From NCBI RefSeq assembly GCF_009377205.1, contig NZ_VJZE01000047.1, positions 1 through 34,006 on the forward strand: 34,006 bases of DNA. Reading direction: 5' to 3'. A program made the translations under genes and the position numbers. Under the pieces are notes generated by a model. It was not told the DNA's origin. It was given only the letters and a program-made list of their open reading frames with translations, and ran no database searches. Shown here one piece after another: positions 15,185 to 23,759 of the stretch (positions are counted from its first letter, which is position 1; each line of letters begins with the position of its first letter). The stretch comes from Streptomyces phyllanthi. Its GTDB lineage: Bacteria; Actinomycetota; Actinomycetes; Streptomycetales; Streptomycetaceae.

Positions 15185-18100
15185 TCGCCGCCGGCACAGC
15201 GACGTACCAGGAGGGTTCCGGCCTGCCGGATCTTGATTTGGCCCTTCAGGACGTAGCGAAAGTCGCGGCGTTCTTCACTTCTCCGATCATGGGCTACACG
15301 CGCGTCCTGACGAAGGTTTCGACCAATCCGGTAGCCGCCGAGTTCGAGGATGCATTGTCCGAATGGTGTTCGGGCGGCGGACTCACCCACGACGATGTGG
15401 TCGTTGTGTATTACGCGGGTCACGGCGACCGGCCAACCCCAGGAGGACCCTATCGCCTCGCCGGTGCAGACAGTCGCGATGGCCGCCCTCGTTCCTGGCT
15501 GTCGCCACACAATATGGCGGAGATCTTGGCGGCCTCTCCCGTACGTAACGTTCTCTTCATTATCGACTCCTGCTATGCCGCCGTCGGTTCCGTTGAGATC
15601 CAGAGTGTCACCGATAGCATCGTGAGTGCTCGGCCACGCGGCGACGGTTACGGCTCCGGAACGTGGGTGCTCGCTTCCGCCCGCCACCGAGACTATGCCG
15701 ACGACGGTGCGTTCGTGACCAGGCTTATTGAGGTGTGCGCCCGCGGCGACGGACCATCTCAGCGTTACCTGACCCCCTCGGTCGTAGCCACGAAGGTGAG
15801 CCAGGCTCTCGCGGCAGACGGGCGCAGGCAACGCGCGGCCTGTTCCTCCACCCACCAAACCGAGCAACCGCCCTTCTTCCCCAACCCCGGCTATGACCCG
15901 GGCGCCGAGGTCGACGACCGAAGCGTGGCGGGGGACATGACGGACCTCTTCTCTCACTTCGAGCCCCGTGGTCGGGGAGTGGAGCATGTCCACGATCCAG
16001 GCTCCTACTTCACGGGACGCGAGAGTGCACTCACGGTGCTGCGTGCATACCTGGGCGCGTCGGGGGGCCATGGTGCCCTTGTGGTCACCGCGGCACCGGG
16101 ATCGGGTAAATCAGCCGTGCTCGGCAGGCTCGTGCTGGAAGGGCACTCGGACGTTTCAGTCAACGCCCGACACCAGACCCTCGAAACCCTCGTGGTCCGG
16201 CTTGCGGCCGCTGCGGACGTTCGTGCGGCCAGTTCAGCAGCACTACTCAAGGCACTTTGCGACCGCCAGGCTCCATTCAGGATCGTAGTCGACTCGCTCG
16301 ACGAGGCTGGGCCAGCTGGAGACAAGGTCGAGGCCCGGCGGATCGCCTGGGACCTGTTGCGCCCGCTGGGTGACGTGCCGTGTGTCCGGCTCGTCATTGG
16401 GTCACGCCGGGAACTGCTGTCTTACATCGGTGAGCATCTGAGTACTATCGATCTTGACAGCCCACAGTACGCGGACGACACGAGCACGGCTGAGTACGTG
16501 CGTCTCATCCTCATGGCCGCTAATTCTCCGTACGCGGACCGGCCTGCCGAGGCGAAAGCTGTCGCCATGGAGGTGTCCAGGCGAGCAGGGCGCTGCTTCC
16601 TGGTGGCCCGCATGACGGCCAGCGCGCTTCTCCGCGGTGGACGCATTGATACGAGCGTCCTTGGGTGGGCAGAGACACTCCCCTCGGATGTGGGAGGGGC
16701 TTTCGAAGCTTACCTGCGGCGCCTTCCCCAAGCCCGGTACGAGGCGGCCATGGCTTTGTTGACCGCTCTTGCCTTCGGCGAGGGCCATGGGCTGCCGCGC
16801 AGGGTCTGGCTGATGGCGGCGACCAGCCTTTCCGGTGTTGCTCTGCGGGAAACGGACGTCGATGTCCTGGTGGAGGAAGACGAGTCGTACCTGACCTGTG
16901 TGAACGTAGCAGGGGCGAAGCACTTCCGCCTGTATCACCAGGAGCTCACCGACTACCTCCGGCAACGCGTTTTGAGACTTCGGGACTTGCGTGACGTTCA
17001 CGAGCGCTTCGTCGAAATTCTGCTCGGGTTGACTCCCGGACGGGATTGGGGTCAAGCGCTCCAGTATGTACGGGAGCATCTGTCGACGCACGCGGCAGCT
17101 GCAGGAGCGATTCAGGGCTTGGTCGAGGATCCTTCCTTCGTTTTGGCGGCCGACCCGGCTGGACTACTTCCCGCAGTGCGGCACCCCTCGTGTGATCCTG
17201 TGCTGGCCATGGTGGTTGAGCGATGCGCCGACATCCTAGGTTCCTCGGCTCCCGCTGGTATCGACCGGGCTGCCAGACTCGCCTTCACAGCTGAATCACA
17301 CGGAGCAGCAGAATTTGCCAGGCGTGCCGAGGAGCTGTCCACGTCGGTGAAGCGCATACGAGTCGAAGCCAGACCGGTGACTCCGCACCGCATTGTGGGC
17401 AGGCATGAAGAGGGCACGTATTCGACCACCTCAGGGATGGGCGGATGGCGTATTGACGACTTGGTACTAGCCGATGGAACTCGGGTAGTACTTGCCGCTG
17501 CCAGCCGCAGGCCGGACGTTCATGTCTGGATGGTTGACGATCCGTCACGGTCCGGGGTCCTGAGGCATCCAGTAGATGTCACCCACTTGCGAGTGCTCCC
17601 CACGGATCCTGGTCCCGCGCTGGCAGTAACCCTGGATGCCGAGGGTGATCTTCGGATATGGGAGGTGAGCGATCAGACAGTCGTGCACCACATGCAAGGG
17701 ACGGGATACCAGGCGATTCTGGATGTTGGTCGGCTGCAGGACGGTACGTCCGTGGTGGTTTGTCGTGATCAAGAGCATGTCGTGCTCCTTGACTCGGCAG
17801 GGGAGCCGCTGTTTCAGGTGCTGTGTGCGTCTCGTCAGAGGATGAGCGCGGCAACCGCTGCTGTTGTGCAGTGTGAAGACGACACGACCCGCCTTGTGGT
17901 GTGCGACTCGGAGGTTGGGACCGTCGTTGCGTACGCGGCGGAGGACGCATGGAAGAGGACTGTCCTCCTGAAAGATCTTGCACGACCGGGCTTGTTCGGC
18001 CGCCGGCTGGCCGACGCTCCTTGGCTGGCAGTGTGGGAGCCCGGCAATAGGCCGGATACTCCGGGTCGTATTTCTATGCTGAACTGCGTCTCCGGCCGGG

Positions 18101-19833
18101 TCTTCGATACCGAGCAGCGCATTTACCACGCTCCCCGGGGCGGGTTCGTGCGACATGGTTCGGGCGATATCGTGTTCGTAGCCAAGGATCTTCAGACAAT
18201 TCACACGTACTCTGTGGAGGCGGGATACTCCCATACGGGGCCTCGGGCTCCTGGCGTTGGCGCGCTCTTCACACCCCTCCCGCCGTCACGCGAGGGTCGT
18301 CTCTACGCGATTGACGCGGACTTCGACGGGGGTATCAGCTTCGTAGACTGCTCGACGGGCGCTCCCGTCGGGCAAACGCTTCGTGGGCACGAGAGCGCCG
18401 TGGGCGGGCTGCATGTGCTCACATCCCGCGAGGTAGATTCATACGACCTACTCACCGTTGGTAATGATGGCACCGTCAGACTGTGGCATTTGCGCCAGGG
18501 CGACGAGGGCAGAGCGCTACAGGGGGAAGAGTATCCAGAGAGCGAGTTCGACAAGACGACGACGGTGCATATTAACGGCTGGTCGGCCCGCTCTAATGAA
18601 TTCGTCATCGGCTCATGGTTCGGCCTGCGTTTGATTGACGGCGGCGTGCTAGACAAGGATGATTTCACGCCATCGCCATTGATCGCCCGCCGTCTATTCA
18701 ACACACACATCCCGGATGAAGGGTCTTACGCCGAAGAGGACGGCACGATTCACGTGCTGAGCAAGATTGAGAAAATCGTGGACACGGCCGATGGATCGAT
18801 AGCCAAGGCGATCTTTCGGTGGCAGCGGCTTCGGCCCGACGGAACTGTGACCAGCACCGATCCTGACATATTCAAGATGGTGCCATGGGATCTTAAATGC
18901 CATCTGCTTCCTCCGACTGCTGCGCACTCTAATACTCGAGTGATCGGCTTCGATCCGGTGAACGGTCGTCTCCTCTCCGCGATATCGCCTGACACCGCCG
19001 AAGAGGTCGAAAGTCCGTGGTCATTCGACACCCCGTCGACGAAGGTTTGCACTGCCGGCTTTACGGACCGGGCAGGTCATGCTGTCTTGCTGATCGGGGC
19101 TCGGGAAGCGGCAGTCGCCGGGGAGTTTGCCAATGATAGCTATGTGGTCAGCGACGGGGAAAATTCCGGTACCTTGACCCATGGGTACTTCTGGGATGCG
19201 ACGACCCGGTGCCCCCTCTGGGACAAGCCTAAGGAGCTGCCCGCGAAGCTGACGTCGCTGTTGGCGCACTATAACGCTTCTGGCACCCGGTACATCGCCA
19301 TGGTCTGTGCCGACGAATACGCTGCTGTCTTGGACCTGGACACTAACTCCACCCATCCTGTAAATGCTGCCCGGCCGACGGATCGGCGTAGATACGGCTC
19401 TCGGAATCTTACGAATGGAGATGGTTATTTTCTCAGATGGGCCGATACCCGCCAAGGTGACCCCGTTCTCGTCTATATGCCCTTGGCTGGAGATGACGAT
19501 ACTTTCTTCAACCGTGTTATGGTGTGGGATTCGAGCCAACCTGGCGCACCCGCCAGGGAATTGACAAACCGTGCACGAAGGCTGTTGTGGACCGGATTTT
19601 CTCCGAGCGGTGATGCTTTGCTGGCGCTGAGTGACGAACACGGGATTAGTCTCTATCGCCTCCCCGATGGAGAGAAGGTATGGGCGACACCTATTCCTGC
19701 ACTCGTCACCTCGCTCGCCGTTCGCCCCAATAGCCCATATCTCGATCTGGGGGTGGCTACACAGCAGGGCGTCGTCCTGATTCGGCCCAAACTTGCTTCT
19801 TTCTGGCGGCGGCAACTTCTGGTATCTCACTGA
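15172..19833 (+). CDS. Caspase-like protease / STAND NTPase / beta-propeller fusion protein
   Basis: The 1553-residue protein has three parts. Residues 1-245 form a caspase-like (C14) domain: catalytic His84 in VVVVYYAGHGDRP and Cys134 in VLFIIDSCYAAVG, ending in a TEQPPFFPNPG motif typical of bacterial caspases. Residues 275-600 form a P-loop NTPase of STAND type: entry motif SYFTGRESALTVLRAYL, Walker A AAPGSGKS (307-314), Walker B RIVVDSLDEAG (Asp374, Asp377, Glu378), sensor VIGSRRE (409-415), and a winged-helix end HFRLYHQELTDYL (about 584-596). Residues from about 730 to the C-terminus are a degenerate beta-propeller with WD40-like blades (DLRIWEVSD near 826; GHESAVGG to TVRLWHLR, about 1075-1105). 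This is the architecture of a regulated death or defence protease: the propeller senses, the NTPase oligomerises, the caspase cuts. ATG15172 lies inside the hydrolase gene. No membrane segment is seen. Confidence 0.85.
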   Translation: MRYLIAAGTATYQEGSGLPDLDLALQDVAKVAAFFTSPIMGYTRVLTKVSTNPVAAEFEDALSEWCSGGGLTHDDVVVVYYAGHGDRPTPGGPYRLAGADSRDGRPRSWLSPHNMAEILAASPVRNVLFIIDSCYAAVGSVEIQSVTDSIVSARPRGDGYGSGTWVLASARHRDYADDGAFVTRLIEVCARGDGPSQRYLTPSVVATKVSQALAADGRRQRAACSSTHQTEQPPFFPNPGYDPGAEVDDRSVAGDMTDLFSHFEPRGRGVEHVHDPGSYFTGRESALTVLRAYLGASGGHGALVVTAAPGSGKSAVLGRLVLEGHSDVSVNARHQTLETLVVRLAAAADVRAASSAALLKALCDRQAPFRIVVDSLDEAGPAGDKVEARRIAWDLLRPLGDVPCVRLVIGSRRELLSYIGEHLSTIDLDSPQYADDTSTAEYVRLILMAANSPYADRPAEAKAVAMEVSRRAGRCFLVARMTASALLRGGRIDTSVLGWAETLPSDVGGAFEAYLRRLPQARYEAAMALLTALAFGEGHGLPRRVWLMAATSLSGVALRETDVDVLVEEDESYLTCVNVAGAKHFRLYHQELTDYLRQRVLRLRDLRDVHERFVEILLGLTPGRDWGQALQYVREHLSTHAAAAGAIQGLVEDPSFVLAADPAGLLPAVRHPSCDPVLAMVVERCADILGSSAPAGIDRAARLAFTAESHGAAEFARRAEELSTSVKRIRVEARPVTPHRIVGRHEEGTYSTTSGMGGWRIDDLVLADGTRVVLAAASRRPDVHVWMVDDPSRSGVLRHPVDVTHLRVLPTDPGPALAVTLDAEGDLRIWEVSDQTVVHHMQGTGYQAILDVGRLQDGTSVVVCRDQEHVVLLDSAGEPLFQVLCASRQRMSAATAAVVQCEDDTTRLVVCDSEVGTVVAYAAEDAWKRTVLLKDLARPGLFGRRLADAPWLAVWEPGNRPDTPGRISMLNCVSGRVFDTEQRIYHAPRGGFVRHGSGDIVFVAKDLQTIHTYSVEAGYSHTGPRAPGVGALFTPLPPSREGRLYAIDADFDGGISFVDCSTGAPVGQTLRGHESAVGGLHVLTSREVDSYDLLTVGNDGTVRLWHLRQGDEGRALQGEEYPESEFDKTTTVHINGWSARSNEFVIGSWFGLRLIDGGVLDKDDFTPSPLIARRLFNTHIPDEGSYAEEDGTIHVLSKIEKIVDTADGSIAKAIFRWQRLRPDGTVTSTDPDIFKMVPWDLKCHLLPPTAAHSNTRVIGFDPVNGRLLSAISPDTAEEVESPWSFDTPSTKVCTAGFTDRAGHAVLLIGAREAAVAGEFANDSYVVSDGENSGTLTHGYFWDATTRCPLWDKPKELPAKLTSLLAHYNASGTRYIAMVCADEYAAVLDLDTNSTHPVNAARPTDRRRYGSRNLTNGDGYFLRWADTRQGDPVLVYMPLAGDDDTFFNRVMVWDSSQPGAPARELTNRARRLLWTGFSPSGDALLALSDEHGISLYRLPDGEKVWATPIPALVTSLAVRPNSPYLDLGVATQQGVVLIRPKLASFWRRQLLVSH

Positions 19834-20366
19834 GTAATTCGGTGCGGCGCTTTGTGGTCCGGACCGCTCTGCTTTCGGTGTCGGTGAGGTGCGACTGGGT
19901 CGGCGGAGCGGCTTTGGGGTGGCGCTGCTTTGGCGCGAGTGATCATGGCCCCGTAAGCTTCCGGCGCGTCGGGCAGTCTGTGGACCTGCCCGGTAAAGCA
20001 CGACGTTGGGGCCATGATCTTCGAGGCTCGCGCCAAGGTGGCTCCGTAAAGCCGCGGAGCCGACCGCCCCAGCCACGACGGAGCTCTTCTCTGGCGTCAG
20101 GCGGCTGATTGCTGTGTGCGCGGCACGGGCGCCGGCCGGGCTGGAGCGGGGCGGAGACATGAGCGCAGGCCCGGCCGGGGGCCGGCCGCGCGCGGCGAGC
20201 GGAGCGAGCCGACTTGAACCCGTAAAGAAAGTTGTAACTCAGTAGGTCCTACGTTGTTTGTCCGGTCCCGGTAGATGCTTGACACTTCGGTCCCAGCTGA
20301 TGGTTGACAGTGGCTGTGATCGGCTTTTCTGTGCGCGTCGTTGCGGCGTGTGGCAGGAGGCCGGGA
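19834..20366. other. Non-coding region after the caspase operon
   Basis: The stretch holds the palindromic element described separately (19930-20036). It then holds a GC-rich tract with GGCCGG repeats (20130-20200) and, from about 20225, AT-richer DNA leading into the IS481 remnant (TGCTTGACACTTCGGTCCC, TGATGGTTGACAGTGGCTGT), which looks like the outer end of an IS481-type element. No gene is supported. Confidence 0.45.
19930..20036. repeat. Large interrupted palindrome, intergenic repeat element or terminator
   Basis: TTGGCGCGAG (19930-19939) and GATCATGGCCCC (19941-19952) have exact reverse complements GGGGCCATGATC (20008-20019) and CTCGCGCCAA (20027-20036). Within the loop a further perfect stem CGGGCAG (19970-19976) with CTGCCCG (19986-19992) is present. 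The whole can fold into a branched structure of about 107 nt. I recall similar sequences between Streptomyces genes, so it may be a dispersed non-autonomous element; it could also end transcription of the caspase operon. Confidence 0.6.
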
Positions 20367-20493
20367 TTGGCGCTGGTGGAGTTGTCGGTTGTTGAGCAGA
20401 GATACCGGGCTGTTCTGGCGGCGCGTGCGGGTGCGACGGTGACTAAGGTCGCCGCGCGGCTGGGTGTGTCCCCGGCAGACGGTGAGCCCGTGG
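20367..20493 (+). pseudogene. IS481-type transposase N-terminal remnant
   Basis: TTG20367 follows AGGAGG (20355-20360). The frame reads LALVELSVVEQRYRAVLAA and then TVTKVAARLGVS, the helix-turn-helix start of IS481-type transposases. After VS the frame breaks: removing one C from the run at 20470-20473 restores VSRQTVSPW, the expected continuation (relatives have VSRQTVxxW). The homology then ends. About 40 of some 300 residues survive. Confidence 0.6.
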
Positions 20494-20570
20494 AAGTCCC
20501 GGTGTCCTGCCTGATCACCCTCACGGTGCACACTGCTCGGCGAACAAGTGTCGAGGGATGGGGTGCCAGG

Positions 20571-20933
20571 ATGGGAGCGTTCAGTTGGTGGCGCAGTCGC
20601 AGAGAGAACGCCCGGATCGAGCGGCTTCTCGTCGAAGTCAACGCCGGGAGGTGTCTGGCCGCCGACGCGACCGCCCACGAGGCGTCCGGGACACGGAGGG
20701 GTATTCCGGGTGTTGTGGAGTGCTGGGATGACATTTTCCAGTTCAAGGCGGACTCGGAACTCACTGCTCCGACCGAGGGCTGGCGCGTTCCGAAGTCTCA
20801 GATCGCCGGCGTTCGGGACGGTGATGGGCCCGGTGAGCTGGTGATCACCTTCCGCCCACCGGCACGCTTCGACGCCGTCGTGGTGACGCCTCTCATGCAT
20901 GCGGACAAGTGGCGGGCTCTGGCCATGGGGTGA
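20571..20933 (+). CDS. Hypothetical protein (120 residues)
   Basis: ATG20571 opens the frame MGAFSWWRSRRENARIERLL. The rest is soluble with a mixed alpha/beta look (VVECWDDIFQFKADSEL, then PGELVITFRPPARFD and VVTPLMHADKWRALAMG). I recognise no family. The frame is open further upstream, into the IS481 remnant, but without a better start. Third-position GC is high, as in chromosomal genes. The gene is the last one before the core block and faces the MmpL gene convergently; a strong symmetrical hairpin stands between them. Confidence 0.45.
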   Translation: MGAFSWWRSRRENARIERLLVEVNAGRCLAADATAHEASGTRRGIPGVVECWDDIFQFKADSELTAPTEGWRVPKSQIAGVRDGDGPGELVITFRPPARFDAVVVTPLMHADKWRALAMG

Positions 20934-20963
20934 GGCAGGGCAGGGCAGGGGCAAGTCGTGGAT

Positions 20964-20991
20964 CGCCTTCGCCTTCGCCTTCGCCTTCGCC
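20964..20991. repeat. 6-bp tandem repeat (GCCTTC)n
   Basis: Four to five tandem copies of a CGCCTT/GCCTTC hexamer lie just after the stop codon of the hypothetical gene, preceded by GGCAGGGCAGGGCAGGGGC, another short-period tract. They are non-coding simple repeats. Confidence 0.7.
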
Positions 20992-21047
20992 GTCTCCGGC
21001 ACAGGCCGCGGTTCGGCTGTGGCATGGCCGTGGTATGGGCGTGGTAT

Positions 21048-21091
21048 GGGCGTGGCCCGAGTGGTGGTCCCACCCCACCCGGGCCACGCCC
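21048..21091. terminator. Bidirectional hairpin between convergent genes
   Basis: GGGCGTGGCCCG (21048-21059) pairs perfectly with CGGGCCACGCCC (21080-21091). The loop itself can pair through GTGGTGG and CCACCCCAC-type bases. It lies between the plus-strand hypothetical gene and the minus-strand MmpL gene and can serve both. Confidence 0.7.
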
Positions 21092-21100
21092 GTAGTGCCG

Positions 21101-21235
21101 GTCAGATCCGTACGGTCCCGTCAGATCCGTGCGGTTCGGTCAGCCCCCGTACGGTCCCGTCAGGCTCGTACGGTCCGGTCAGGCTCGTACGGTCCGGTCA
21201 GGCTCGTACGGTCCGGTCAGACCCGTACCGTCTCG
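21101..21235. repeat. 19-bp tandem repeat array reaching into the MmpL stop codon
   Basis: Seven units of 19-20 bp run head to tail. Units 4, 5 and 6 (21159-21215) are identical: GTCAGGCTCGTACGGTCCG. Units 1-3 differ by a few bases, and unit 7 (21216-21235) contains the MmpL stop codon and its last codons (ETVRV). Each unit has partial dyad symmetry about CGTACG. The array appears to have grown by duplication of the gene's 3' end. Confidence 0.85.
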
Positions 21236-23526
21236 CCCTCGTCCTCACGGGCCGGCGGAACCGGCGGAACCGCCGGGGCGAGCGGCGCCGGCGGCTCCGG
21301 CTCGTCGTGGGTGAGGTCGGGGAGGCGGTTCATCCACTTCGGCAGGTACCAGTTGCGCTCGCCGAGCAGGGCCATCACCGCGGGGAGCAGCACACCCCGG
21401 ATGATCGTCGCGTCGATGAGCACCGCGGCCGCGAGGCCGACACCCATCTGCTTCATGGACTGCATGGACAGCGTCCCGAAGATCGCGAACACGGCGACCA
21501 TGATGACGGCGGCGCTGGTGACGACACCCGCCGTGGTGACCACACCGTGCTTGATCGCCTCGTTCGTTGTACGGCCCCGCAGCCGCGCCTCGCGGATCCG
21601 CGAGACCACGAACACGTGGTAGTCCATGGACAGGCCGAACAGGATCACGAACAGGAACAGCGGCAGCCAGGTGATGATCGCGCCGACGCCCTCCGCGCCC
21701 ACCAGCGAGGCACCCCAGCCGTGCTGGAAGACGGCGACGAGGATGCCGTACGCCGCGCCGACCGACAGCAGGTTCAGCACGATCGAGGTGATCGCGACGG
21801 TCAGCGAGCGGAAGGACAGCAGCATCAGCACGAAGGCGAAGACCACGACGAAGGCGAAGACCGGGACGACGGAGCCGACGAGCTGCTCGTTGAAGTCGTG
21901 CGAGGCGGCGACCCCACCGGTGATCGGAGCCTGGACGCCGTCGACCCTGCCGAGCGTGCCGGGCCGTACCTCGTCGCGCAGCTTCTCCAGACTCGCGGCC
22001 GCCTTGTCCTGGTCGGAGCCGCCCACCAGCGGGACGTACACGAAGGCGAGGTTCTCCTCGTCGTGCACCTTGACCTCGACCGGGCCGCGCGAGGCACCCG
22101 AACCGACCGCCTGCTCACGGAAGTCGGCGATCGCCGACCGCACGTCGGGGGCGTTGATGTCCTTGGCCTTGACGACCACCCGGGCCGGTTCGGAGCCGCC
22201 GGGGAAGGCCTCGTTGACCCGGTTGTACGTCTGCACGATCGGCAGCGAGTCGCCGAACTCCTGGTCCAGGGTGAGGTTCTGCGTCTTCATGCTCAGCGCG
22301 GGCGCCGCGACGGCGAGCAGCGCACCGGCGGCGACCGCCAGCGAGAGCGCGGGCCTGGCGAGGACGACCCGCAGGACAGCGGTCCAGAAGCGGCTCTCGG
22401 TGTTCGCGGAACCGTTCGCGGAGCCGTCCACGGAGCGGCCGTTCCTGCGCCGCTTGTCCGGGTGCAGGAACGGGATACGGCCCGTCTCGACCCGCTCGCC
22501 GAGCAGCGACAGCAGCGCCGGCAGCACGGTCACGGACCCCACCATCGCGACCCCGACCACCATCAGCGAGGCCAGGCCCATCGCCTCGAACTCGGCGAGC
22601 CCGGTGAACAGCATGCCCGCCATCGCCACGCAGACCGTGACCCCGGAGACGATGATGGCGCGGCCACTGGTCGCGGCGGCCACCCGCAGGGCCGTCTGCG
22701 CGTCCCGCCCGGCCGCGCGCTCCTCGCGCTCGCGCCGCAGGTAGAAGAGGCAGTAGTCGACACCGACGGCCAGACCCACCAGCAGCATCACCGAGCCGGC
22801 CGCGTCGGTCATGGGGATCAGATGGCTGACGATGCTCATCAGGCCCATCGTCGCCATGATCGCGGTGATCGACAGCGCCACCGGCAGCAGCGCCGCCACC
22901 ACCGCGCCGAACGCGATCAGCAGAATGCCGAGCGCCACGGGTACGGCGGAGTACTCGGCCTTCTGGAAGTCGTCCCCGAAGGCGTCGTCGAACGTCTTCA
23001 TCATGCTGGCGCTGCCGATCTCCTCGATCCGCAGCTGCTCGTGGCCGTGCCGGACGCCCTCGACGGCCTTCAGTACGGGCTCCACGCGCTCACCCGCGGT
23101 CTCCGCCTCGCCGCGCATGTCGAACTGCACGAGGGCGCTGCGGCCGTCCTTGGAGATCGTCTGCGTGTCGTACGGGGAGGTCACGTCCGTGACCCGGCCG
23201 GTCTCCTCGACGGCCTTCATGACATCGGCGACGGCGGCCCGGAACGCCGGGTCCGTGGCTTTCACCCCGTCGCCCTTCGCCTGGATCAGGATGGTCTCAC
23301 CGGCGGGCTCCTTGATCCCCGCCTCCTCGACGATGTGCGCGGCGGTGCTCGTCTCCCCCTTGAGCTGGTCGCTGTCCTTGACCTCGGCCTGGCCCACCGC
23401 CGAGCCGATCCCCATCGTCAGCACGACGAACAGCACCCAGATGCCCACGGCCGCCCATCGGTGCCGGGCGCTCCAGCCGCCGGCCCGGGCGGCGATTCCC
23501 CGCACCCGTGTCTCTCCGTTCCCCAT
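21217..23526 (-). CDS. MmpL-family (RND superfamily) transporter
   Basis: The 769-residue membrane protein has the two-fold MmpL architecture: TM1 at about residues 25-45, a large extracellular loop (46-190), five TM helices (about 195-340), a cytoplasmic linker with a polar stretch (LHPDKRRRNGRSVDG), TM7, a second loop, and five more helices (about 565-730). The proton-relay Asp-Tyr pairs are in LAVGVDYCLFYLRREREE (first half) and LFGLSMDYHVFVVSRIREA (second half). Such proteins export lipids or small molecules by proton motive force across the cytoplasmic membrane. The C-terminus is Pro/Glu-rich and ends in the repeat array. ATG23526 has GAGGGGG upstream. No adjacent TetR gene is present, although an operator-like inverted repeat lies upstream. 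Confidence 0.92.
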   Translation of the reverse strand: MGNGETRVRGIAARAGGWSARHRWAAVGIWVLFVVLTMGIGSAVGQAEVKDSDQLKGETSTAAHIVEEAGIKEPAGETILIQAKGDGVKATDPAFRAAVADVMKAVEETGRVTDVTSPYDTQTISKDGRSALVQFDMRGEAETAGERVEPVLKAVEGVRHGHEQLRIEEIGSASMMKTFDDAFGDDFQKAEYSAVPVALGILLIAFGAVVAALLPVALSITAIMATMGLMSIVSHLIPMTDAAGSVMLLVGLAVGVDYCLFYLRREREERAAGRDAQTALRVAAATSGRAIIVSGVTVCVAMAGMLFTGLAEFEAMGLASLMVVGVAMVGSVTVLPALLSLLGERVETGRIPFLHPDKRRRNGRSVDGSANGSANTESRFWTAVLRVVLARPALSLAVAAGALLAVAAPALSMKTQNLTLDQEFGDSLPIVQTYNRVNEAFPGGSEPARVVVKAKDINAPDVRSAIADFREQAVGSGASRGPVEVKVHDEENLAFVYVPLVGGSDQDKAAASLEKLRDEVRPGTLGRVDGVQAPITGGVAASHDFNEQLVGSVVPVFAFVVVFAFVLMLLSFRSLTVAITSIVLNLLSVGAAYGILVAVFQHGWGASLVGAEGVGAIITWLPLFLFVILFGLSMDYHVFVVSRIREARLRGRTTNEAIKHGVVTTAGVVTSAAVIMVAVFAIFGTLSMQSMKQMGVGLAAAVLIDATIIRGVLLPAVMALLGERNWYLPKWMNRLPDLTHDEPEPPAPLAPAVPPVPPAREDEGETVRV

Positions 23527-23575
23527 GACGGGCTAGCCCCCTCGTCCGCGGTGACGGCCCCCTGCCGGCACCCTT

Positions 23576-23618
23576 CAGCACGAAGGTATGGGGCGGATAA
23601 GTACTTCTCTTCGTGCTG
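23576..23618. promoter_or_regulatory. Operator-like inverted repeat upstream of the MmpL gene
   Basis: CAGCACGAAG (23576-23585) and CTTCGTGCTG (23609-23618) are perfect inverted repeats 23 bp apart, and the 8-bp palindrome AAGTACTT (23599-23606) lies between them. They sit 50-92 bp upstream of the MmpL start. Repressor control of the exporter is a reasonable inference. Confidence 0.45.
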
Positions 23619-23692
23619 CCCGGTGAACCCGGGGGCGCGCATGTCATCCCGTCGGCCCCCGTCGTCTCCGCATCGGGTAGGACAGTGGCCCC

Positions 23693-23702
23693 TTACATGT
23701 AA
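23693..23702. promoter_or_regulatory. 10-bp palindrome upstream of the DUF1697 gene
   Basis: TTACATGTAA is a perfect palindrome in GC-rich surroundings, 58 bp before ATG23760. It could be an operator half-site pair for a GntR- or MarR-size regulator. No matching regulator is visible. Confidence 0.3.
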
Positions 23703-23759
23703 TCCGCGATCTCGGGGTCCTGCATCGGGGCAGGAGCATCCCGGCCGTATGGTGAGCGG

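Noticed and set aside
21101..21235. CRISPR array
   Set aside because: The units are contiguous without unique spacers and no cas genes are present. No CRISPR array is visible anywhere in the window.
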